A stretch of DNA of 64,000 nucleotides from NCBI GenBank assembly GCA_028873815.1, contig JAPPNN010000029.1, positions 1 through 64,000 on the forward strand. The letters are read 5' to 3'. This DNA comes from Gemmatimonadota bacterium (GTDB taxonomy: Bacteria; Gemmatimonadota; Gemmatimonadetes; Longimicrobiales; Gaopeijiaceae). The position numbers and the translations under genes are program-made. Of the stretch, positions 22,098-31,800 are shown piece by piece. Each line of letters starts with the position of its first letter. The first letter of the stretch is position 1. The notes beneath the pieces are model-generated. The model was not told the origin of the DNA. It saw only the letters and a list, made by a program, of their open reading frames with translations, and searched no databases.

Positions 22098-22556
22098 ATG
22101 TCACTGATCAAGCACACCAACCGCTTCGTCCCCTTGAACGACTTCGATGTCCTGGCCAACCGCATGAACCGGTTGTTTGGCGACACGGGCCTCGGGAACC
22201 TGACCTACGCCTCCAGCTGGGTGCCTCCGGTCAGCGTCGAGGAGAAGGGCGGAGAGATCCTGCTCACGGCCGAGCTGCCCGGCATGGCCGAGGACGCGGT
22301 CGAGATCAACCTCGAGAACAACGTGCTCACCATCTCGGGCGAGAAGCGCGAGTCCCGCGAGGAGGGCGTGCCCGGCGGCAAGTATCACCTGGCCGAGCGC
22401 AGCTTCGGCTCCTTCCGCCGGTCCTTCACGCTGCCGCGCACCGTGCGCGCCGACGGCATCACGGCCGACTTCGAGAACGGCCTCCTGACGGTGAGCCTGC
22501 CCAAGGCCGAGGAAGCCGTCAGCCGGAAGATCGAGGTGAGCCGCCGGGAAAGCTGA
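22098..22556 (+). CDS. hsp20: Small heat-shock protein Hsp20
   Basis: The 152-aa protein is an alpha-crystallin-family chaperone that binds unfolding proteins in the cytoplasm. The crystallin domain spans about 40-140, with PPVSVEEKGGEILLTAELPGM, the ENNVLTISGEKRE strand and the conserved A-x-x-x-n-G-L end (ADFENGLLTVSLPK). The C-terminal tail carries the KIEV variant of the I-x-I/V motif. ATG 22098 follows GAGGA at eight bases. It is a single gene under the sigma-54-type promoter, with a terminator hairpin after it. Confidence 0.94.
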   Translation: MSLIKHTNRFVPLNDFDVLANRMNRLFGDTGLGNLTYASSWVPPVSVEEKGGEILLTAELPGMAEDAVEINLENNVLTISGEKRESREEGVPGGKYHLAERSFGSFRRSFTLPRTVRADGITADFENGLLTVSLPKAEEAVSRKIEVSRRES

Positions 22557-22577
22557 TCTCGGCTGCCCACAACCGGA

Positions 22578-22606
22578 GACCGCGCCGTCAGTGCGGCGGC
22601 GCGGTC
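22578..22606 (+). terminator. Terminator-like hairpin after hsp20
   Basis: GACCGCGCC (22578-22586) pairs perfectly with GGCGCGGTC (22598-22606) over an 11-base loop. It starts 21 bases after the hsp20 stop. There is no clear T-run, so intrinsic termination is not certain, but it also lies between hsp20 and an oppositely oriented gene. Confidence 0.6.
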
Positions 22607-22685
22607 CGTCCGGAGATCAGGGCGCGAGGGGCCCGTCGGCGAGGCCTGGCCCCTCTTCTGCGTGCGCAGATCGATGCCGAGTGAC

Positions 22686-23540
22686 CTACCTCCCGTCCCT
22701 CGGCTTCACCCACCACCGCGGATCGCAGAGCACCGTCGGCGGTTCGGTCCCGTCGAGTTGCGCCCGTGCGCACGGTCCGGCCCGCTCCCCAAGGAAGCTC
22801 GCACCGGTCATCGCCGTGATCTGCGCGGGTGTGCTGTTTGCGATGACCCGCAGCCGTTCCAGCATCTCCGGTGTTCGAAGGGCCCCGGCCAGCGCGATTG
22901 CTTCCCGCATTGCGGGAATGGACTCGATATTGCTCCAGGTCGAGAGGTATCGTTCGGGCGGGCCGTCAAGGTGGAGCGCGGCGGCCTCGGCCATCTCCCG
23001 TTCGTACGGACCGGGTCCGTTCCTCACGACGATGCCGGCCATCACAAGCAGCGCGTCTCTGGCGTGGTCCCCCAGCGCATCCGGGGACAGTGCTACCGCC
23101 AGCAGATGTGGGACGGCCTGGTGTCCGAAGTGGGCCAGAGTTTCCGCCACCACACCCCCGTTGTAGGCATACCAGGCGAGTGCCGGCAGCATCCTGGGAT
23201 CTCCGATGGCCGCGAGGTGGCGTGCCAGGGAAGTCGACGTGTCACCGTGTCCGTCGAGCGGCGTCACGGGGACGCCTCTTCTGTGGTCGATCTGCCAGGC
23301 GACCTCGCGTTCAAGGGCCACGATCATGGCGGCCAGCAGTTGGGGCGAACGTTCGTCCGGGGGAACGCCCAGGCTGTGGAGGACACCCCGCTCCCATTCG
23401 GCCGGGCCCTCGGCCGTGAGCATGCGGATGATGTCCTCCTCGGGCAGCGGAGGCTCCTGCGCCGCCGCGGGAAGCGCGACCACCGGAGATACGAGGTACA
23501 TCGCGGTCCCGATCAACACGTTCAGCTTCAATGTCGTCAT
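22686..23540 (-). CDS. Secreted helical-repeat protein
   Basis: The 284-aa product starts at ATG 23540, with AGGAGGAGA upstream. A signal peptide (about 1-28) ends in PAAAQ. The rest is helical with HEAT-like spacing (for example TSLARHLAAIGDPRMLPALAWYA), suggesting a periplasmic or surface scaffold. No catalytic motif is visible. A pair of Cys near the end (GPCARAQL, VLCDPRWW) could form a disulfide. It is probably co-transcribed with the M15-type lipoprotein upstream (gap of 26 bases). Confidence 0.6.
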   Translation of the reverse strand: MTTLKLNVLIGTAMYLVSPVVALPAAAQEPPLPEEDIIRMLTAEGPAEWERGVLHSLGVPPDERSPQLLAAMIVALEREVAWQIDHRRGVPVTPLDGHGDTSTSLARHLAAIGDPRMLPALAWYAYNGGVVAETLAHFGHQAVPHLLAVALSPDALGDHARDALLVMAGIVVRNGPGPYEREMAEAAALHLDGPPERYLSTWSNIESIPAMREAIALAGALRTPEMLERLRVIANSTPAQITAMTGASFLGERAGPCARAQLDGTEPPTVLCDPRWWVKPRDGR

Positions 23541-23566
23541 TGCTCGTCTCCTCCTGTCTCGCGCGG

Positions 23567-24502
23567 CTACCACGCCGCATGGTAGTGGCGGTCCGCGTAC
23601 TTGGTAAACGGCTGCCTGTCCCGCGTACCCAAGTTTCTGGCCAAATCGTCAAGCCTGTTCCAGATGATGCGAACCCTGGCCTGCTCGGCAGCGCTCATGC
23701 CATTCCAGTCGTTGGATACGCCGGCGAGCCATTTTACACTGATGTCGGCGGCCCGGCCCTCGAGGTGCCAACTCGTCGCGGACGCGCCCTGAATGCTGGC
23801 GTTGCCGTGCGGACAGCGATACCCGCTCGACAACGCCAGTGGCTCGCCGTAGTTTGTCCGCAGCCGGTCGAGGTTGTCCTTGAGCGTCTGGCTCACCCAC
23901 CCGTAGTACGTGTGCGGGTTGCCGTCGGTCCAGAATCCGTTGAGTTCTTTCCAGCTGAAGTACGCGGCGCCGTTCCCGTTCTCTTCGATCTCGTCGCAGG
24001 CGGGGTGGTCGCGTTCCTCTACCGCATAGTCCGTGTACTCCTGAGCGATTCGCTCCTGCTCATCATCGCAGCCGGGGCCGCCGCCACCCGAGCAAAAGAG
24101 CAGTTCTTCGGAGACGATCTCGCCGGTCGAGATACGGTAGGTAACCAGGTACCAGCAGATCGTCCCGCCCTCGGACCGGGGCCGTGTCTCCGTGCGCGTG
24201 CGCGACCGTGAGGCCGCGAGCCGCCATTCCCCCCCGGCACGGCCGCCTTCTCCCGCCCGCGGCGAGATCCCGGAGGGATCGCGGTATCTGACTCCCGGCA
24301 TGTCTACCAGACCGAGTTCCGCGCCGGCACTGGAGACGACGGTTCCGTCCACGATGGTTGCACCCACGAGATCGATGTCGCCCGACGGAACTCGGACGTG
24401 GGTGGTGGCCGTTGCCCGGTCACCGCCCGGGGCCAGCCACGGATCATCGCAGGCACCCAGAGCGAGTAGAGCGACGACACCCAGCGAGATAGAGGGTCGC
24501 AT
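23567..24502 (-). CDS. Lipoprotein with M15-type peptidase domain
   Basis: The 311-aa product starts at ATG 24502 behind AAGGAGG. A signal peptide with lipobox LGAC is followed by a low-complexity linker. The C-terminal domain (about 190-311) has the peptidase M15 zinc-site pattern: SGYRCPHGN, SWHLEGRAADI (H and D ligands) and a terminal H in DRHYHAAW. The family trims peptidoglycan peptides (D,D- or L,D-carboxypeptidase). The frame extends upstream into a remnant of another gene at 24547-24608, which the strong ribosome site shows is not part of this protein. Confidence 0.75.
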   Translation of the reverse strand: MRPSISLGVVALLALGACDDPWLAPGGDRATATTHVRVPSGDIDLVGATIVDGTVVSSAGAELGLVDMPGVRYRDPSGISPRAGEGGRAGGEWRLAASRSRTRTETRPRSEGGTICWYLVTYRISTGEIVSEELLFCSGGGGPGCDDEQERIAQEYTDYAVEERDHPACDEIEENGNGAAYFSWKELNGFWTDGNPHTYYGWVSQTLKDNLDRLRTNYGEPLALSSGYRCPHGNASIQGASATSWHLEGRAADISVKWLAGVSNDWNGMSAAEQARVRIIWNRLDDLARNLGTRDRQPFTKYADRHYHAAW

Positions 24503-24546
24503 GAGAAAACCTCCTTGTAAGGGGTCTTTCCTCCCAGGAGGTTCAA

Positions 24547-24634
24547 GATCGACAACCCACATCATTGTCCTGTCATTTTCGAAGATGTAGGTCATCGGGG
24601 GACGGCCGAGAAAGCCGTCAGCCGGAAGATCGAG
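24547..24634. pseudogene. Mosaic of two gene fragments
   Basis: Bases 24547-24608 match 25574-25635, inside the lipoprotein gene at 25327-25740, at about 80% by eye; on the minus strand both read MTYIF-x-ND. Bases 24604-24634 match the 3' end of hsp20 (22505-22535) with one mismatch in the last 29 bases. Two unrelated fragments joined back to back point to a past duplication and deletion involving this 3-kb stretch. Confidence 0.6.
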
Positions 24635-25330
24635 TCATCGCGGTGTGAGCGTCACGGACGCTCTGGTGAAGTAGACCTGTGTGAGACTCTCGAAGCCGGA
24701 GTCTGCGCCCATCAGAAGCCATGCGCGGCCGTCGGAAGGCACCAGAAGCGGCGCGGACACGCCTTGCTCGGGCAACTCCTTGGTCTCCCACCGACGAGGC
24801 TCCTCGCAGGTTCTTGAGTTGGCGACATTGCCGAGTACAACCGCCTCGGTGCCGCTGTTCGACTGGCTCCCGATGTCGACGTTCATGCGCAGGTAGGAAC
24901 CATCGCTGACCGGGAGCGGTTCAACCGCGGTGACACCGGCCTTGATCCATACGCTCTCGCCGGGGGAGCCGCCGACGCCGAAACAGCCCGACGGCGTCTC
25001 GGTCGCGATCTCCAGGCTGACCGTGGCCGCATACCGGGCACCGGGTGTCAGCCCGTCGAGCGCCCCCTTGTAGAACATGAAGAGGTCGTCACTCCGGTTG
25101 ATGCCGGAAATGAACAGCGCGGATCGCGAGTCGAGCGGCGGCGGGATCGCTCGGTAGTCGGCGGTCAACTCGTAGATTTCGGCGTGTTCGGGCGGGTAGT
25201 CGGCGAAGCCCGCAACGAATCCCTGAGGCCCGCGGCCAAAATCGAAGGTGAATACCGGTGGGTCTGCGGGGGAGACGACTTCCGCACAGCTGCTGAGCAA
25301 CGCGCCTGCAATCAGCGCGACCCTTCTCAG
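24635..25330 (-). CDS. Secreted lipoprotein with probable CTG start
   Basis: The frame is open further upstream, but the protein-like part begins RRVALIAGALLSSC, a compact signal with lipobox LSSC. The best start is CTG 25330, five bases after GGAGG and overlapping the stop of the upstream gene (CTGA). From there the product is 231 aa, a beta-rich protein (VFTFDFGRGPQGF, ARYAATVSLEIA) resembling carbohydrate-binding or sandwich folds. No enzyme motif is seen. It is translationally coupled to the lipoprotein at 25327-25740. Confidence 0.6.
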   Translation of the reverse strand: MRRVALIAGALLSSCAEVVSPADPPVFTFDFGRGPQGFVAGFADYPPEHAEIYELTADYRAIPPPLDSRSALFISGINRSDDLFMFYKGALDGLTPGARYAATVSLEIATETPSGCFGVGGSPGESVWIKAGVTAVEPLPVSDGSYLRMNVDIGSQSNSGTEAVVLGNVANSRTCEEPRRWETKELPEQGVSAPLLVPSDGRAWLLMGADSGFESLTQVYFTRASVTLTPR

Positions 25331-25740
25331 TTCACCCTCCGAACAAACGTCACCGCCTGGTCGGAAAACCCGTTCGGCCGTTCCGAGCCGTCGCCATCCG
25401 GGTCCGCGGGTTCGAAGTCCACCTGAAACCTGTCCGGACCTTGAATCTCCACGATCCCGAAGAGCGTGCGGCCCGCCACGGGTCCGTCGTCCCACGGTCC
25501 GACGTCGAGGTGGACCGGATCGGCCTGGTAGTTCACCCGGTACGGTACCGGCACGGTATCGCGTCCCGCTTCCAGCTCGACGACCCACTTCATGACGCTG
25601 TCGTTGTCGAAGATGTAGGTCATCGGAGGGCGCTCGGACCCGACCGACACCCACTCGCCCAGAAGCGGCTCTGGGGGTTCGCTGCAGGAGAGCAGGGCGG
25701 GAAGGGCGAGGGCCGCGCACAGGGCGGCGAACCGACTCAC
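25327..25740 (-). CDS. Small lipoprotein of unknown function
   Basis: The 137-aa product begins at GTG 25740. The signal peptide ends in the lipobox LLSC, giving a lipidated Cys near residue 19. The remainder is a beta-rich domain beginning GEWVSVGSERPPMTYIFDND, similar in style to lipocalin-like 'response' lipoproteins. A fragment of the same coding sequence persists at 24547-24608, so a paralog once existed nearby. The stop overlaps the next lipoprotein's start. The gene lies four bases after ahcY's stop on the same strand. Confidence 0.65.
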   Translation of the reverse strand: MSRFAALCAALALPALLSCSEPPEPLLGEWVSVGSERPPMTYIFDNDSVMKWVVELEAGRDTVPVPYRVNYQADPVHLDVGPWDDGPVAGRTLFGIVEIQGPDRFQVDFEPADPDGDGSERPNGFSDQAVTFVRRVN

Positions 25741-25744
25741 GCGC

Positions 25745-27226
<1,482 letters not shown>

Positions 27227-27248
27227 GATTCTGCACCTCGGGTTGCGT

Positions 27249-27293
27249 GCAATTGCTCCGGTTGGGCGCAATTGTTCCGGTCGCCCGCAATTG
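27249..27293 (-). repeat. Three 19-bp tandem repeats in the ahcY leader
   Basis: GCAATTG recurs at 27249, 27268 and 27287, exactly 19 bases apart, with TCCGGT-type sequence between the copies. The array starts 23 bases upstream of the ahcY start codon. The spacing is nearly two helical turns, so a repressor or activator could bind one face. CAATTG is itself palindromic. I see no complete riboswitch fold here. Confidence 0.55.
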
Positions 27294-27402
27294 CGTGGGT
27301 CTAAATCTAGCCGTGGCGGTGGGCTGATCCAGACCCGGGTGACGGGTTCGGGGAGTGCTGGCTGCCGCGGGGATCCTGGAAGTGGGCCACTGTGGCCGCG
27401 AG

Positions 27403-27455
27403 GATATACAGTTTCATAGAGAATAGATATACTTATGTCATAATAGCAGATATAC
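27403..27455 (+). promoter_or_regulatory. Three 23-bp-spaced operator-like repeats upstream of vapB
   Basis: GATATAC occurs at 27403, 27426 and 27449, exactly 23 bases apart, within an AT-rich island ending 25 bases before the vapB ATG. VapB antitoxins usually repress their own promoter by binding repeats near it. The array is a good candidate for that operator. The AT-rich stretch also probably contains the promoter. Confidence 0.6.
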
Positions 27456-27479
27456 CCATGTGTGCCGGAGAGGAATCCG

Positions 27480-27689
27480 ATGAGAAAAACCAGCGTCGTC
27501 ATCGACGATGAACTCGTCGCCCGCGTGCGGATCCTGCTTGGAACTTCGTCCATCCGGGAGACGATCGACAGGGCGTTGCGTGAAGTGGAGCGCCGCGAGG
27601 CGAGGCGGCAGGAGATCCGGGCGCTGATTGAGATGGACGGGCTCGACCTGCGCGACCCGGCAGTGATGTCGAAAGCGTGGCGCTACTAG
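27480..27689 (+). CDS. vapB: VapB-type ribbon-helix-helix antitoxin
   Basis: The 69-aa product starts at ATG 27480 behind GGAGAGGAA. It has the ribbon ([17 protein letters not shown]), helix-turn-helix ([14 protein letters not shown]) and a charged C-terminal tail that would block the toxin. It should bind the three repeats upstream and neutralise the PIN toxin encoded next. No decay is visible, unlike the copy at 19575. Confidence 0.85.
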   Translation: MRKTSVVIDDELVARVRILLGTSSIRETIDRALREVERREARRQEIRALIEMDGLDLRDPAVMSKAWRY

Positions 27690-27709
27690 CCACGGAAGCT
27701 CGAACCCCG

Positions 27710-28117
27710 ATGCCCTACCTGATCGACAAGAGCGCGCTGGCCCGCATGTCCCATCCGCAGGTACAGGCCAGGCTCGTGTCGATCCTCGAAGCGGGCGAGG
27801 CCGCCACCTGTGCCGTGATCGACCTCGAGGTCCTCTACTCGACCCGGAATGCGTCCGACCACGCGCGCACCCGCCGCCGCCGCTTCCTCGCCTACCGTCG
27901 GGTGGAGCTGACCGAGGCGATGTTCCAGCGCGCTATCGAAGTGCAGGGCCTGCTGGCGCTCCGCGGACAACACCGCGTGCCGATTCCGGATCTGATCATC
28001 GCGGCGGCCGCGGAGCACGCCGGGATGGTCCTGGTGCACTACGACGCCGACTTTGATCGGATTGCCGCGGTTACCGGGCAGGCGCTGGAGTGGGTCGTGC
28101 CGAGGGGGTCGGTCTAG
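27710..28117 (+). CDS. vapC: VapC-type PIN-domain toxin
   Basis: From ATG 27710 the product is 135 aa and starts MPYLIDKSALARM, the PIN opening with the first catalytic Asp. E in DLEVLYSTR and D residues in IPDLIIAAAAE and HYDADFDRIA complete the acidic site. The family cuts tRNA or rRNA. GTG 27677 is an alternative start overlapping vapB by 13 bases. The pair looks intact. Confidence 0.88.
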   Translation: MPYLIDKSALARMSHPQVQARLVSILEAGEAATCAVIDLEVLYSTRNASDHARTRRRRFLAYRRVELTEAMFQRAIEVQGLLALRGQHRVPIPDLIIAAAAEHAGMVLVHYDADFDRIAAVTGQALEWVVPRGSV

Positions 28118-28192
28118 TCGCGAGAGACCGCCGATGGTCCACGCCCGTCGGATCCGTCGGGCGGGCTGGATGCATCCCGCCCTCTACCGCGG

Positions 28193-28453
28193 TCAACATG
28201 GGAATCGGGATGAGGGCCATCCGAAGCACTCGGCCACCAGGCTGGTGCACCGGGCGCAGCGCTCCCTGTCGACCACCTCCAACACCACGACTCCTCTGGC
28301 CTCTTGGAACTCTGCCGAGAGACCGATCTCCCTCCGTATCCAACCAACGGTGTTCCAAACGCAATCGTATTCCAACTCGCATAAGCCACACAGCGGAATG
28401 GCCAGCGGGTCGCAGGCTGCTTCGTCGACGGATGCTCTCTCCAGCGTGGACAT
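28193..28453 (-). CDS. Possible small Cys-rich protein
   Basis: The 86-aa frame from ATG 28453 has eight Cys, including PLCGLCELEYDC and CARC, which could bind a metal. A weak GAGAG precedes the start. I do not recognise a family. It lies downstream of the ParS/MbcA-type antitoxin on the same strand after a gap of 130 bases. The composition is plausible, but the call rests on a single short frame. Confidence 0.4.
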   Translation of the reverse strand: MSTLERASVDEAACDPLAIPLCGLCELEYDCVWNTVGWIRREIGLSAEFQEARGVVVLEVVDRERCARCTSLVAECFGWPSSRFPC

Positions 28454-28583
28454 TTCGGTCTCTCGGCAGGGTTGGAGGTTGGAGCGGGGTCTCGCTTCCC
28501 AGGACAACCGCCGACGAAAGTTCGTGCAATCGCCCTATCCACTACCGTTAACAACGCTGGGTTCCAAAACGTGTAACGGCGGC

Positions 28584-28814
28584 CTACGCGCCCAACCCGT
28601 ACTCGATCCGACCGAGTACCTGCTCCACCACTCGGGCTCCCGCATCGCTGTCCAGAAGATCCAGGGGGCGCTCACCGCGAAGCGCGCGGTTGGGCTTCCT
28701 CAGCCAGCGCCTTGCCTTCGAGGCATCCCCGAGCGCCTCCTCCGCTATGGTCGTGACGCGCGTGACCCGCGCTACCCGGTCGGGTTGCTCACTGTAGCGT
28801 TCATCGCCTTCCAT
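28584..28814 (-). CDS. Orphan ParS/MbcA-type antitoxin domain (DUF2384)
   Basis: The 76-aa product has the toxin-binding domain of Xre/MbcA/ParS antitoxins: AEEALGDASKARRWL, RKPNRALRGERPLDLL and a closing VEQVLGRIEYG. These usually neutralise a RES-domain toxin encoded next door. No RES gene is visible on either side, so it appears to be an orphan. The N-terminal DNA-binding Xre part is also missing. Its start (ATG 28814 or GTG 28817) lies inside the end of the amidohydrolase gene, with GGGAGG in front. Confidence 0.7.
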   Translation of the reverse strand: MEGDERYSEQPDRVARVTRVTTIAEEALGDASKARRWLRKPNRALRGERPLDLLDSDAGARVVEQVLGRIEYGLGA

Positions 28815-31800
28815 CACCGCCCCCCTCCCGGCGATTCCGATCCCAGTAATCCGTCGGCCGGTCGTCGCTGAGCAGCGCGTCCTGGTCCACCCAGTAGGGG
28901 TCGCCGAAGGGCCGGCGCCGCGGCCACATCTCGTCCAGCGTGTCGCCGTCGTAGACGATCCCGTCCTTGATCACCAGGGCAATATCGGCGGTTGCGCGGA
29001 TGTCCTCCAGCGGGTTGGAATTCAGCACCACGAAGTCCGCCAGCTTGCCCTCGGCCAGCGACCCGAGCTCGTGCGCCAGCCCCAGGAAGTGGGCGCCGTG
29101 GATGGTGGCGACCTTGATCGCGGTGTGCTCGTCGGAACCCGCCGCGACCATCCAGACCTCGTAGTGGGGTCCCAGCCCGTGGAGCTGGCCGTGCGCGCCG
29201 ATCGCCCCCCAGCCGCCCTCGTCGATGATGTCCACCATTCCGCGCGCGATCAGCGGGAACGAGTAGTCCGTCTCGGGCCGCAGCATCCGTCGCCGCGTCA
29301 CCGGAACCAGCATTCGCCAGGGCAGCCAGTGCTGCATCTTGGGATCCTTCCAGATCTCGTACTCCTGGTAGAAGTACTCCTCGTTCCAGGGCCCGGGGCC
29401 GCCCACCATGAACGTCGGCGAATACACGGCGTCGGCCTGCCCGAAGAACTTCGCCACGTCGCTGTAGAGCGGGGCGTAGCTCAAGGGGTGCTCCCACGCC
29501 GTGTGCCCGTCCATGATCATGCCCATGTTGAACTCGATGTCGCCGCCCTCCGAAGTAACCCGCAATCCGCGCACGCGCGCCGCCTCGGTGACCCACTGGC
29601 GCTGCTGCCGTGTCGGCTGCAGGTACTCCTTGATCGTGACCGCGCCCCACGACATGAGCCGCGCCACGTTCTGGTCCGCCAGCTCGTAGCTCGAGATCTC
29701 GTTCTGGCGCGCGCCGTCGCCCGAATACACCGGATCGCCGGTGCTGTAGACCCGCGGCCCGATCATCCTGCCCGACTCGACCAGCTCGGCGGCCGGGAAC
29801 ACGTTGGCCGACCATTGCGAGTTGTCGAGCGTCGTCGTCACCCCGTACGCGAGGTAGATCGCCGACTCCCAGTTGCGCAGCGGGATGATGCCCAGGTGGT
29901 CGCGGTGGTGGTGGGCGTGCATGTCGATCAGCCCCGGGATGATCGTCTTGCCGGTGGCGTCGAACACCTGGTCCGCACCGGCCGTGTCGCACGCGCCGAT
30001 GCAGGTGAGTCTGCCGTCCGTGGCGACGAGTGTTCCGTTTTCAAGGACGACGTCGTCCTCGACAGTGACGATACGGGCGCCTGTGAAAGCGACCGTGCCG
30101 GACGCAATGTTGCGGGGGAGTTCCAGCCGGATCGGCACTTCCTCCGTCTCACCCGTGGTGACATCGTGCGCATGGTAGCGCGGCCCGCTCACGAACTCGA
30201 GCGTGGTCGCGTCGCGCCAGCGCGGATGGATGCCGCCCTCCAGACTGACCTGCGTCACGGGGAGCTGGCCGTCGCGCTTGGCGATCCGCACCGTGTTGGA
30301 CCCCGTGCCCCCGTATGGGAACGGCATGCGGTAGACGTTGTCCCCCTCCTGGAAGGCGAGCCATGCGCCGTCGGGGGACACGGCGGCCTCGTCGGCGTCG
30401 GGGAGCGTGAAGTGCACGCGGCGATCGGTGCCGTCCATGCGAATCGATGCGATGTCGGTGCCCGCGGGATCGTCGCCCATGGGGCCGAGCGCCTCGGCGT
30501 AGAAGAGCCGCCCGTCGGGGCCGAACCAAGCCTGGGGCGGGGGACGGCGGGGCATCATCGGGCGGCCGCCGGTGTAGGGCCGCGCGACCTTGGTGATCGT
30601 GCGGGTGTCGCCGCCGTCCGCGGGGACCGCCACGAACTCGAAGTACTCGTTGCTGGCCACGGTGCGGCCGCGGCTGGTCGCGCCCGCGCCCCGGGTGGCC
30701 ACGATCTCGCCGCCGTCGGAGCTCCACACCGTGTTCATGTACTCGCCCTCGCGCGTGGTGAGCTGCCGGGGCGTGCCACCGGTGGCCGGCACGCGCCAGA
30801 TGTGGCCGCGCCCATTCTGCTCCCAGCCCGCAAATGCGATGTCGCGGCCGTCCGGCGACCACGCGGGGGCGATCTCGGAGTGGTCGAAGGAGTCCTCGGT
30901 GAGCCGCTCGGGCGTGCCGTCGGGCAGGTCCATCATCCAGATGCGGCCCGTGGCCTGGAAGGCGAGACGGCTCCCGTCGGGGGACGAGGCGGTCCAGCGC
31001 GGGAACTTCACCGTGAAGGTCGTGCCGAGCGGCTCCTGGGGTCGGCCCGCCATTTCGGAGATGACGCGATGCACACGCGCCGTGAACGCGATGGTGGTCA
31101 CCTCGCCGCTCTCGACATCGACGCGGCGGATCTTCCCGCCTGCCGGGATCACGATCGAGCGGCTGTCGCGCGACCACGCGTAGCCGGGGAGGTCGCGCGA
31201 GACCTTCATGCCCTCGGCCATGTCCACCTCGATCGGGTCCATGAGCACGCGTTCGGCGCCGGTCTCGAGGTCGCGCAGCCAGAGCGCCGTGCGGGGACCG
31301 AAGCGGAGCCCCTTGTGCGAGATCGTCCCGTCGGGGATGCGCCGCGCGAAGGCGAGCCAGCGCCCGTCCGGCGACGGCTCAGGCGCGATCCCGCCGCCGC
31401 TCGAGGTCTGGCCCTGCTGCACCACTTGGCCCGTCGTGACCTCGTCTACGCGTCCCGTCTCCAGGTCGAGCCGGCGGATCTGCTTGTACCCGTGCACGAT
31501 GTCGGAGCGCCCCGACCACAATCCGGGCGGAGCCGTGCGGACCTGGAAGTAGAGCGATCCGCCGTCGGGCGAGAACGCGGGCCATGCGGCGGCCGGGTAG
31601 TCGGAGCCCACGAGCTCCACCCCCTCTCCTCCGTCCCGCGAATACATCCACAGCCCGGCGCCTCCGGCACCTCGCTGCGTCGATGAACGCCGCACTACCA
31701 AAAAACGACCATCCGGAGACCACGCCGGCTCCCAGGCCCTGAGCGACTGGTCCTCAAAGACGGGACGGGGGTTGGATCCGTCCGCGTCCATCAGCCACAG

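Noticed and set aside
27227-27300. SAH riboswitch in the ahcY leader
   Set aside because: A CCCGAGG word is present, but the conserved core and closing stems are missing between it and the start codon.
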